Positions 56,900 through 64,000 of a stretch of 64,000 nt of DNA are shown here, in pieces. This stretch comes from Meridianimarinicoccus sp. MJW13 (GTDB lineage: Bacteria > Pseudomonadota > Alphaproteobacteria > Rhodobacterales > Rhodobacteraceae), in assembly GCF_014901205.1 (NCBI RefSeq), contig NZ_JACNMU010000003.1:434001-498000 (forward strand), written 5' to 3'. The position numbers and the translations under genes were made by a program. How positions within the stretch are numbered: the first letter of the stretch is position 1; the number at the start of each line of letters is the position of its first letter. The notes beneath the pieces are model-generated. The model was not told where the DNA came from. It worked only from the letters and a program-made list of their open reading frames with translations, and searched no databases.

Positions 56900-58309
56900 T
56901 TACTCTTCATCCGGCTCTTCAACCACCGCCACGCGCGCCCCGGCGCGGGTCGATGTGACGACGTTCAGCGATTTCAGCTTCCGGTGCAACGCCGAGCGTT
57001 CCATGCCGACGAAATTCGCGGTTCGCGAGATGTTGCCGCCGAAACGGTTGATCTGGGTCAGCAGGTATTCGCGTTCGAACAATTCACGCGCCTCGCGCAG
57101 CGGCAGCCGGGCAATGGCCGACGACAGCACCACGCGTTCATCCTCGTCGCCCGGTGCGGCATCCATGTTGGGCAGTTCGCGGGCCTGGATCTCGCCGTCG
57201 CCGGACCCCAGGATCAGCACCCGTTCGATCATGTTGCGCAACTGGCGGATATTGCCGGGCCAGACCATGGATTGCAGGGTTGCCGCGGCCTCCTCGCTCA
57301 GCGGGCGGCGGACCAGGCCATCGCGGTCGTGGAACTGGTCGATCAGATGCTCGGCGATCTCGGGAATGTCGGCGCGGCGTTCGTCCAGACCGGGAACCGC
57401 AAGGGGCACCACGGCCAGACGGTGGAACAGCTCCTGCCGGAACCGGCCCTGTTCGATCTCAAGCTCAAGATTGCGCGCGGTGGACGAGATGATGCGCACA
57501 TCCACCTTGATCCGCGCGGTGCCGCCGATGCGCTGGAACTGCTGTTCGACCAGCACCCGCAGGATGCGGGCCTGCGTGTCGGGGGGCAGGTCGCCGACCT
57601 CGTCCAGATACAGCGTGCCCTTGTCCGCCTGTTCCAGCAGCCCCGGTTCGACCCGCTGGCCGTCCGCCTCCTGCCCGAACAGGATGTGTTCCATCCGGTC
57701 GGGCGAGACCGAGGCGCAGTTGAGCATGACGAAACTGCCGCCCGCGCGCCCCGAATGGGCGTGGATATAGCGCGCCGCACTTTCCTTACCCGACCCCGGC
57801 CCGCCGGTCAGCAACACCCGGCTGTTGGTCTTGGCCACCTTTTCCAACTGGCTGCGCAGCAGCTTGAACGGCGGGCTGGAGCCGATCAGATCGCCGGTCG
57901 AAACCTCGGCGCGGCGCAATTCGGTGTTCTCGCGGCGCAGGCGCGAGGTTTCCATGGCGCGGCGGATGACCACCAGAAGCTGGTCGATGTTGAACGGCTT
58001 TTCGATGAAGTCATAGGCGCCCTGCTTGATGGCGGCGACCGCGATTTCGATGTTGCCATGCCCCGAGATGATGACCACCGGCACGTCCGGGGTTTCGCGC
58101 TTGACCTTGGTCAGGATGTCGATGCCGTCCATCTGGCTGTCCTTGAGCCAGATATCCAGGATCATCAGGCCGGGCAGCCCGTCGTCCAGCGCCTTCAGGC
58201 AATCGTCCGAGTTGCCGGCCAGACGGGTGGTGAACCCCTCGTCTTCCAGAATATCGGAAATCAGTTCCCGGATGTCACGTTCGTCATCCACGATCAGGAT
58301 ATCTGTCAC
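56900..58309 (-). CDS. ntrX: Response regulator NtrX (AAA+ type without GAFTGA)
   Basis: 469 residues. Receiver domain (about 1-120, acidic pair VDDERD, phospho-Asp in LMILDIWLKD, KPF), AAA+ domain (about 150-370: Walker A GGPGSGKES, Walker B LYLDEVGDLP, R-finger region WPGNIRQLRNMIERV) and a Fis-type helix-turn-helix (about 420-460). The GAFTGA loop needed for sigma-54 contact is absent: FGQEADGQRVEPGLLEQ stands in its place. It starts with GTG 58309, just behind the ntrY stop, and answers NtrY. Confidence 0.93.
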   Translation of the reverse strand: MTDILIVDDERDIRELISDILEDEGFTTRLAGNSDDCLKALDDGLPGLMILDIWLKDSQMDGIDILTKVKRETPDVPVVIISGHGNIEIAVAAIKQGAYDFIEKPFNIDQLLVVIRRAMETSRLRRENTELRRAEVSTGDLIGSSPPFKLLRSQLEKVAKTNSRVLLTGGPGSGKESAARYIHAHSGRAGGSFVMLNCASVSPDRMEHILFGQEADGQRVEPGLLEQADKGTLYLDEVGDLPPDTQARILRVLVEQQFQRIGGTARIKVDVRIISSTARNLELEIEQGRFRQELFHRLAVVPLAVPGLDERRADIPEIAEHLIDQFHDRDGLVRRPLSEEAAATLQSMVWPGNIRQLRNMIERVLILGSGDGEIQARELPNMDAAPGDEDERVVLSSAIARLPLREARELFEREYLLTQINRFGGNISRTANFVGMERSALHRKLKSLNVVTSTRAGARVAVVEEPDEE

Positions 58310-58349
58310 GGGTTGGCTCCCTTTTCGTTTATTGTCATGCCCGGTGTCA

Positions 58350-60593
58350 TCATTGCGCCGCGTCCTGCAGTTCATCGCCCGCGCGCGGCAGGGTCACGAC
58401 GACGCAGGCCCCCCGGTGCGCGCTGGGGCCGAAGGGGTCGGCATCTTCCAGCCGCACCCGTCCGCCGTGGTCGTCCACGATCTTCTTGACGATCGGCAGG
58501 CCCAGCCCGGTGCCGCCTTCGCGGTTGGTCACATAGGGTTCGAACAGCTTGGCCCGGTCCGGCGGGAAGCCCGCACCGTTGTCTTCGACCGTCAGGCGCA
58601 ACTGGTGGTCGAGGATTTCCAGCGACACCCGCACCTGTGCCCCTTCGTCCTCGGGACGATCCTTGCACGCCAAGGCCGCCTCGCAGGCGTTCTTCAGCAC
58701 ATTGACCAGTGCCCGCGAAATCAGCGTGGCGTCGAGATCGGCCAGCGCCGGTTCGGACGGCATGTCGCTGGTCATCTGCACCTCGGGCTGGCCCGTGGAT
58801 TGCAACAGCACGGCGTCTTTCACCAGTTTGGTCAGGTTTTCGCGTTCGGGTTCCGGCACGGGCATCCGCGCGAATTTCGAGAATTCGTCGACGATGCGGC
58901 GCAGGTCGCCGGTCTGGCGCACGATCACATCCGTGAGCTGCCCCAGTTTCTCGGCATCTTCGGCCTCCAGCGCGCGGCCGAACTTGCGGTTGATGCGCTC
59001 GGCCGACAGCTGGATCGGGGTCAGCGGGTTCTTGATCTCATGGGCGATGCGGCGGGCCACGTCGCCCCAGGCCGCCATCCGCTGCGCCGAGACCAGATCG
59101 GTGACATCATCAAAGGCCACCACGAAGCCCTCGATCACGCGGTCGTTGCCAAACCGCATTCCCATGCGCACCAGCAAAATGTCCTGCACCCCGCCGCGCC
59201 GCAGCTTGACCTCCTGCTGGGCGAAATCCTCGCGCCCGTGGCGCAGGGTTTCAAGAAGCGGCAGGAATTCGGGCACGACCTCGGCCATGGCGCGCCCGGA
59301 TACCGGTTCGTCCTCCATGAAGATCAGCCGCGCCCCGGACCGGTTGATGAAGTCGATGCGGCCATCCGCATCCAGCCCCATGACCCCGGCCGAGACCGAG
59401 GACAGCACCGAATCGAACAGGCGGCGGCGTTGTTCGTTCTTGGCATTGGTATCCAGCAGGGTCTGGCGCTGACGTTTCAACTGGCGGGTCATCTGGTTGA
59501 ACACGCGGCCCAGGACGGCGATCTCGTCATCGCCCTTCTCTTCGCGCACCCGCACTTCAAGATTGCCCTCGCCGACCTGCTGCGCGGCCCCGGCCAGACG
59601 GCCCACCGGGCGCGACAGCCGTTCGGCGAACCACAGCCCCAGCCAGACCGCCGCCAGCATCAGCATGACGGCAAAGCCAAGGTACAGCAGCGAGAACTCG
59701 AACAGCATCCGGCCACGATCGCGCTCAAGTTGCTGGTACAGTTGCGCGGTCTGCTGGGTATCATCCAGCAGATTCAGCAAGTCGCCATCGACCTGACGCG
59801 ACACCAGCAGATAGCGATCCACGAACGCGTCCAGATGGACCAGCGCCCGAAACTCGTTGGCATCCCAATCCTCGATCACCTGCACGCCATCGGTGCGCGA
59901 CGTGGTCAGCAGCCCCTGTTCCGGCGCATCATAGCCAAACAGGTAGGAACGTTCGCCACGGGCCCGGATCTCGGCCTGTCCGTCGATCACATAGGCCTCT
60001 TTCAGTCCGCGCTGGATCTGCGCCTGCCCCTGCGCCAGCACCTGCCGGAACTCTCCGTCCGAGACCACGAACACCCGCTGCTGCTGGGCGTTCAGCAGTT
60101 CCGCCAGTGCGCTGGCATCGGTCTTCAGGTCGCGGCGCTGTTCTTCCTGATAGGCTTCGGCGGCGTCCAGCGAGGCGCCGATCACCGATTGCACCCGTTC
60201 TGAAAACCAGCCCTCAAGCCCCATGTTCACCGTCAGCCCGGCGAAGACCGCCACCAGAACCGTGGGGATCAGCGCCACCAGCGTGAACACCCCGGTCAGG
60301 CGCAGGTGCAGCCGCGATCCGGCGGAATGCGCCCGTCGTGCCGCGATCATCCCGGCGATGCGGTACAGCACCAGTGCGGCAAGGGTCAGGATATAGACGA
60401 AGTCCAGCAGCAGCACGAAGCGCAGGCCGCCGCTTGACGATCCCAGCGCCAGAGGCCCGAGCACAAGGAAGGTCGCCACGGCCAGGGTCGGCCCGAGGAT
60501 CACCATGGCAAAGGTGGCCCCGGTTCGCACCCGTCGGCGGCGACTGAATTCGTTGAGCATGAGCCAGGTCGACCGACCCAGGTCTGCACGCAT
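58350..60593 (-). CDS. ntrY: Sensor histidine kinase NtrY
   Basis: 747 residues. Three to four N-terminal membrane helices (to about 140), a periplasmic sensing stretch, a further helix (about 300-325), HAMP (RLSRPVGRLAGAAQQVGEGN), PAS (about 395-500) and the kinase core: H-box [18 protein letters not shown]-box LVNVLKNACEAAL, G-boxes VEDNGAGFP and GGTGLGLPIVKKIV. Pairs with NtrX and has been linked to nitrogen, redox and exopolysaccharide control in alphaproteobacteria. ATG 60593 with GAGGTCC before it. Confidence 0.94.
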   Translation of the reverse strand: MRADLGRSTWLMLNEFSRRRRVRTGATFAMVILGPTLAVATFLVLGPLALGSSSGGLRFVLLLDFVYILTLAALVLYRIAGMIAARRAHSAGSRLHLRLTGVFTLVALIPTVLVAVFAGLTVNMGLEGWFSERVQSVIGASLDAAEAYQEEQRRDLKTDASALAELLNAQQQRVFVVSDGEFRQVLAQGQAQIQRGLKEAYVIDGQAEIRARGERSYLFGYDAPEQGLLTTSRTDGVQVIEDWDANEFRALVHLDAFVDRYLLVSRQVDGDLLNLLDDTQQTAQLYQQLERDRGRMLFEFSLLYLGFAVMLMLAAVWLGLWFAERLSRPVGRLAGAAQQVGEGNLEVRVREEKGDDEIAVLGRVFNQMTRQLKRQRQTLLDTNAKNEQRRRLFDSVLSSVSAGVMGLDADGRIDFINRSGARLIFMEDEPVSGRAMAEVVPEFLPLLETLRHGREDFAQQEVKLRRGGVQDILLVRMGMRFGNDRVIEGFVVAFDDVTDLVSAQRMAAWGDVARRIAHEIKNPLTPIQLSAERINRKFGRALEAEDAEKLGQLTDVIVRQTGDLRRIVDEFSKFARMPVPEPERENLTKLVKDAVLLQSTGQPEVQMTSDMPSEPALADLDATLISRALVNVLKNACEAALACKDRPEDEGAQVRVSLEILDHQLRLTVEDNGAGFPPDRAKLFEPYVTNREGGTGLGLPIVKKIVDDHGGRVRLEDADPFGPSAHRGACVVVTLPRAGDELQDAAQ

Positions 60594-60672
60594 GCCGGAC
60601 CTCGAACAGATTGATCGTCGCGTTGCCGCGGATGTCATACCTGCGGCAGGGCTGCAACGCCCTGTTGCACGC

Positions 60673-62040
60673 TTACATCAATTTTCGCCGGCGTGTCACG
60701 CGGATATCAAGGTCGGTGATCTTCTTGCGCAACGTATTTCGGTTGATCCCCAGCAGATCGGCGCATTTTGCCTGGTTTCCGCCGGTGGCATCCAGCGCGA
60801 TCTCGATCAGCGGCATTTCAACCTCGCGCAGGATACGCTGATACAGACCCGGCGGTGGCAGCACGCCGCCATGCAGATCGAAATAGCGTTTCAGATGCGC
60901 CCCGACCGAGGCCGACAGCTTGTCGGTATCGGCAGCCCGCCCGCCTATCGGCTCCATCGCCGGCTGGTTGCCCAGCACGTGTTCCACATCGGCCTTCGAG
61001 ATCTGATCTTCCGGGCTGGTCACCACAAGGCGGCGCACGGTATTTTCCAACTGCCGCACGTTGCCGGGCCAGGAATAGGCGCGGATCATCTCCATCGCGG
61101 TGTCGTCGAACCGACGGGCCGGGGCGCCGTCCCGCTCGGCGCGGGCCAGGAAATGATCGGCCAGAAGCGGAATGTCATCGACCCGTTCGCGCAGCGCGGG
61201 CACCTGCACCGTCACGCCGCTCAGCCGGTAATACAGATCCTGCCGGAAGCCACCGTCGTCGATGCGCCCGCTCAGATCCTCTTGCGAGGTGGCCATGATC
61301 CGCGGCGACGGATCGCCGAAACCGTCCAGCATCCGCACGACCCTGGCCTGCGCCTCAAGGTCGAAATCGCCGACCTCGTCGAACAGGATCGAGCCGCCGC
61401 GCGCCCGCGCCATCAGGCTGGCCGGGCCATCGACCCCAACCAGATCCGCCGCCGAGGCCACCACGAAGGGCATCGCCCGCCGATCGCTGAAGTCATGGAT
61501 GGCGCGCGCGATCAGCGATTTGCCGGTGCCGCTTTCGCCCGAGATCATCACCGACAGTTCGGTGTTCATCACCCGCGCCACCAGCCGGTACAGCGATTGC
61601 ATGGCCGGGGTGCGGCCCACCAGCGGCAGTTCGTCGGCGTCCTCGTCCACCGGATCGCGCTGCACCGGGGCGCGGCGCTTGACCTCCAGCGCGCGCCCGG
61701 CGCGTCGCATCAGGTCGGGCAGGTCAAAGGGCTTGGGCAGATAGTCGAAGGCTTCGGCCTCGGCCGCCTGGATCGCCGTCATGATCGTGTTCTGCGCCGA
61801 GATCACGATCACCGGCAGGCCCGGCCGCGCCTCGCTGATCTTCGGCAGGGTCTCCAGACCGTTGCCATCGGGCATGATGACGTCCGAGATCACAAGGTCG
61901 CCCTTGCCCTCTTCGACCCAGCGCATCAGCGTCATCAGCGAGGAGGTCGCATGCACCTTGCAGCCGGCGCGGGTCAGGGCTTGGGTCAGGACCGTGCGGA
62001 TCGTGCGATCGTCATCGGCCACCAGGATCGTGCCATCCAT
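60673..62040 (-). CDS. ntrC: Nitrogen regulation response regulator NtrC (GAFTGA-less)
   Basis: 455 residues. Receiver (VADDDRTI, phospho-Asp [17 protein letters not shown]), AAA+ (Walker [13 protein letters not shown], Walker [24 protein letters not shown]) and a Fis-type HTH ending [14 protein letters not shown]. The GAFTGA region is deleted: [17 protein letters not shown] follows the first strand directly. This agrees with Rhodobacter capsulatus NtrC, known to activate with the housekeeping sigma factor instead of sigma-54. ATG 62040 overlaps the ntrB stop by one base. Confidence 0.95.
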   Translation of the reverse strand: MDGTILVADDDRTIRTVLTQALTRAGCKVHATSSLMTLMRWVEEGKGDLVISDVIMPDGNGLETLPKISEARPGLPVIVISAQNTIMTAIQAAEAEAFDYLPKPFDLPDLMRRAGRALEVKRRAPVQRDPVDEDADELPLVGRTPAMQSLYRLVARVMNTELSVMISGESGTGKSLIARAIHDFSDRRAMPFVVASAADLVGVDGPASLMARARGGSILFDEVGDFDLEAQARVVRMLDGFGDPSPRIMATSQEDLSGRIDDGGFRQDLYYRLSGVTVQVPALRERVDDIPLLADHFLARAERDGAPARRFDDTAMEMIRAYSWPGNVRQLENTVRRLVVTSPEDQISKADVEHVLGNQPAMEPIGGRAADTDKLSASVGAHLKRYFDLHGGVLPPPGLYQRILREVEMPLIEIALDATGGNQAKCADLLGINRNTLRKKITDLDIRVTRRRKLM

Positions 62041-63125
62041 CAGGGCGTCTCCGTCTCTTCTTTGGGGGCGACAGGCAGGGAAATGCGGAACACGGTGCGG
62101 CCCGGCGTGCTTTCCACGCCAACCCAGCCGTCATGATCCGAGACGATCTTCGACACCAGGGCCAGCCCCAACCCGGTGCCGTTTTCGCGACCCGATACAA
62201 AGGGATCGAAGATGTCGTCGACGATATCGGCGGGAATGCCGGGTCCGTCGTCGATGATCTCGACCTGCAGGGGCAGCCGCGCGTGGCTGCCATCGCTGCG
62301 GCGCACGCGCAGCGCCATGTCATAGAAGGTGCGCAGGGTGATGGTGCCGCCATTCCGCGGATCCGAAGCTTCGGCGGCGTTCTTCATCAGATTCTGGAAC
62401 ACCTGCAACATCTGGTCACCGTCCACATGGGTGTTGGGCAGCGAGGGATCGTAGTCCTCGACGATCCGCATCCGCGCCGCGACGCCAAGGGCGGCGGACT
62501 TGCGGGCGCGATCCAGCAGATCGTGCAGGTTCACCGATTTGCGTTCCGGCGGGCGCAGGTTGCCGAATTGCTCGACCTGGTCCAGCAGCTTGGTGATGCG
62601 CCGGGCCTCGCCCACGATCAGATCGGTCAGTTCCAGATCCTCGCCGCGCAGCCCCATCGCCAGAAGCTGCGCCGCCCCGGTGATGCCCGCCAGCGGGTTC
62701 TTGATCTCGTGGGCCAGCATCTCGGCCATGCCGATGGCCGATTTCGCCGCCGATTTCATCGAATTGGCGCGATCCATGCGCTCGGCGATCTGGCGCGGCT
62801 CGAACAGCACCAGAACCAGCCCCGGATCGCGCATCACCGGCCCGATCTGCAGGTTGCATTGCGCCGGGGCGCGGTTGCCACTGCCCACATCCACGTCGTT
62901 GATATACAGGCCCGCCCTGTCCGAACGCACCCGCGCGAAGGCATCCTCCAGCGGCGCATCGACCATCACCTTGTCCCAGACCGGAGAGCCGCGCACCGAT
63001 TTGACCGAAGTGTTCAGGAAGGATTCCGCCGCCGGCGTCATGTCGAGGATCTTGTCCTCGGCATCGACCAGCACCGCCGGCACCGGCAGCGAGGCCCAAA
63101 GGGTGTCTCCCCAGGTCTCGGTCAT
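62040..63125 (-). CDS. ntrB: Nitrogen regulation histidine kinase NtrB
   Basis: 361 residues, soluble. PAS domain (about 8-115), H-box [21 protein letters not shown]-box [11 protein letters not shown], and G-boxes IIDDGPGIP and [14 protein letters not shown]. Phosphorylates NtrC under nitrogen limitation and is switched to phosphatase by PII. ATG 63125 overlaps the dusB stop by four bases (ATGA). Confidence 0.94.
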   Translation of the reverse strand: MTETWGDTLWASLPVPAVLVDAEDKILDMTPAAESFLNTSVKSVRGSPVWDKVMVDAPLEDAFARVRSDRAGLYINDVDVGSGNRAPAQCNLQIGPVMRDPGLVLVLFEPRQIAERMDRANSMKSAAKSAIGMAEMLAHEIKNPLAGITGAAQLLAMGLRGEDLELTDLIVGEARRITKLLDQVEQFGNLRPPERKSVNLHDLLDRARKSAALGVAARMRIVEDYDPSLPNTHVDGDQMLQVFQNLMKNAAEASDPRNGGTITLRTFYDMALRVRRSDGSHARLPLQVEIIDDGPGIPADIVDDIFDPFVSGRENGTGLGLALVSKIVSDHDGWVGVESTPGRTVFRISLPVAPKEETETP

Positions 63126-64000
63126 GCGGCCATCTCTGCATGGGCATCCAGCGCCAGGGGCAGCAGGACATGAACCTGCGCCGGGGCGGTGGCGGTCAGA
63201 ACTTCGCGCCGCAAGGGCGCGGGCGTGTTGGCGGTGTCCATGAACCAGCCCAGATGCTTGCGCGCGACGCGCAAGCCCAGGCTTGGGCCGTAGAAACGCA
63301 GCATGTCCTTGTGGTGGTCCTCGACCATGTCCACGAAATCTCTCCCTTGGGGAATCTCCGGCGCGGGCTGGCCGTGCAGATCGGCGGCGATTTCGGCCAG
63401 CGCCCAGGGCCGGCCTTGCGCCCCGCGTCCGACCATCACCCCGGCCGCGCCCGAGGCCGCCAGTGCCGCCCGAGCATCCGCACCGTTGCAAATGTCGCCA
63501 TTGGCCAGCACCGGGATGTCCAGCGCATCGACCACCGGGGCAATCGCTGCCCAATCGGCCCGCCCCCTGTAGAACTGGCAGCGGGTGCGCCCATGAACGG
63601 TCAGCATCTGCACCCCGGCATCGGCGGCGCGGGATCCCAGCTCTGCCGCATTCAGGCAGTCGTGATCCCAGCCCAGCCGGGTTTTCAGCGTCACCGGCAC
63701 CGACACGGCGGCCACCACCGCCTCGACCAGACGCAGCGCCAGATCCAGATCGCGCATCAGGGCCGAGCCCGACAGGCCGCCCACCACTTTCTTCGCCGGG
63801 CAACCCATGTTGATGTCGATGATGCGGGCGCCATTGGCCTCGACCATGCGCGCGGCCTCGGCGATCCAATAGGGATCGCGCCCGGCCAGTTGCACGGCGC
63901 TGCGGGTCTCGCCAAAGCCCAGTTCGGCGCGCTCACGCACGCCGGGCTTGGCCTGCACCATTTCCTGGCTGGCGACCATTTCCGACACCACCAGACCGGC
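63122..64000 (-). CDS. dusB: tRNA-dihydrouridine synthase DusB (NifR3), start outside window
   Basis: 292 residues visible; the N-terminus lies beyond base 64000 (the first visible codons read AGLVVSEMVAS). FMN-dependent reduction of uridine in tRNA. Seen: INMGCPAKKV, KTRLGWD, VHGRTRCQFYRG with the catalytic Cys, NGDICNGADA and GVMVGRGAQGRPW. Heads the ntrB-ntrC operon as in Rhodobacter, where it was called nifR3. Confidence 0.95.
   Translation of the reverse strand, partial: AGLVVSEMVASQEMVQAKPGVRERAELGFGETRSAVQLAGRDPYWIAEAARMVEANGARIIDINMGCPAKKVVGGLSGSALMRDLDLALRLVEAVVAAVSVPVTLKTRLGWDHDCLNAAELGSRAADAGVQMLTVHGRTRCQFYRGRADWAAIAPVVDALDIPVLANGDICNGADARAALAASGAAGVMVGRGAQGRPWALAEIAADLHGQPAPEIPQGRDFVDMVEDHHKDMLRFYGPSLGLRVARKHLGWFMDTANTPAPLRREVLTATAPAQVHVLLPLALDAHAEMAA

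Overview
The window is a high-GC alphaproteobacterial chromosome segment, almost certainly Rhodobacterales (Rhodobacteraceae/roseobacter type). Pointers are the order dusB(nifR3)-ntrB-ntrC-ntrY-ntrX-trkA-trkH-hfq-hflX, NtrC and NtrX proteins without a GAFTGA loop, several VPLPA-CTERM-like secreted proteins, TRAP and Liv-type ABC uptake systems, a CarD/FdxA/S4/Suv3-like helicase block, and a HemB of the type without zinc cysteines. I see no rRNA, tRNA, insertion sequence, prophage or CRISPR array. Genes are densely packed, with many 1-8 nt overlaps.

Layout. 1-5.0 kb: the end of an LLM-class flavin monooxygenase, then an aldo/keto reductase, a flavin reductase and a DctQ-DctM-DctP TRAP transporter on the + strand, apparently one catabolic operon. 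5.1-9.3 kb: three secreted proteins with C-terminal VPLPA-like sorting signals, interleaved with a Sel1-repeat protein and a di-haem MauG/cytochrome c peroxidase-like protein. 9.3-9.8 kb: a gene-free, AT-richer stretch. 9.8-19.6 kb: an acetate-assimilation block on the + strand: acs, adk, a two-subunit sodium:solute symporter, a cNMP/CBS/DUF294 protein, a small membrane protein, a degenerate receiver, and a membrane pseudo-kinase fused to a DnaQ-type DEDDh exonuclease. 19.8-25.6 kb (- strand): a complete Liv-type ABC importer whose LivF carries an unusual acidic 270-residue N-terminal extension. 25.7-34.1 kb: VOC protein, O-acetylhomoserine sulfhydrylase-like enzyme, SIMPL protein, a large GspC/PilP-like single-pass protein, a Kef-type antiporter, and the divergent pair cobT/cobS.

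34.2-38.7 kb (- strand): carD, fdxA, an S4-domain protein and a 1001-residue Suv3-like helicase. 38.7-45.5 kb: TPR protein, SCP2 protein with an alpha/beta hydrolase, a fourth sorting-signal protein with an odd tail, mfd and a small membrane protein. 45.6-52.0 kb: hemB, a YSC84-like lipoprotein, a penicillin-acylase-family enzyme and a CAP-domain RTX protein. 52.3-64 kb (- strand): hflX, hfq, trkH, trkA, ntrX, ntrY, ntrC, ntrB and the truncated dusB, a nitrogen/redox/potassium regulatory block.

The most unusual candidate system is the 11.8-19.6 kb cluster, where acetate activation (Acs), AMP recycling (Adk), uptake (DUF4212 plus symporter) and a signalling-like module (DUF294, pseudo-receiver, pseudo-kinase/exonuclease) sit together. 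A second site of interest is a compact promoter followed by a strong intrinsic terminator upstream of carD, which could be a small RNA or an attenuated leader.
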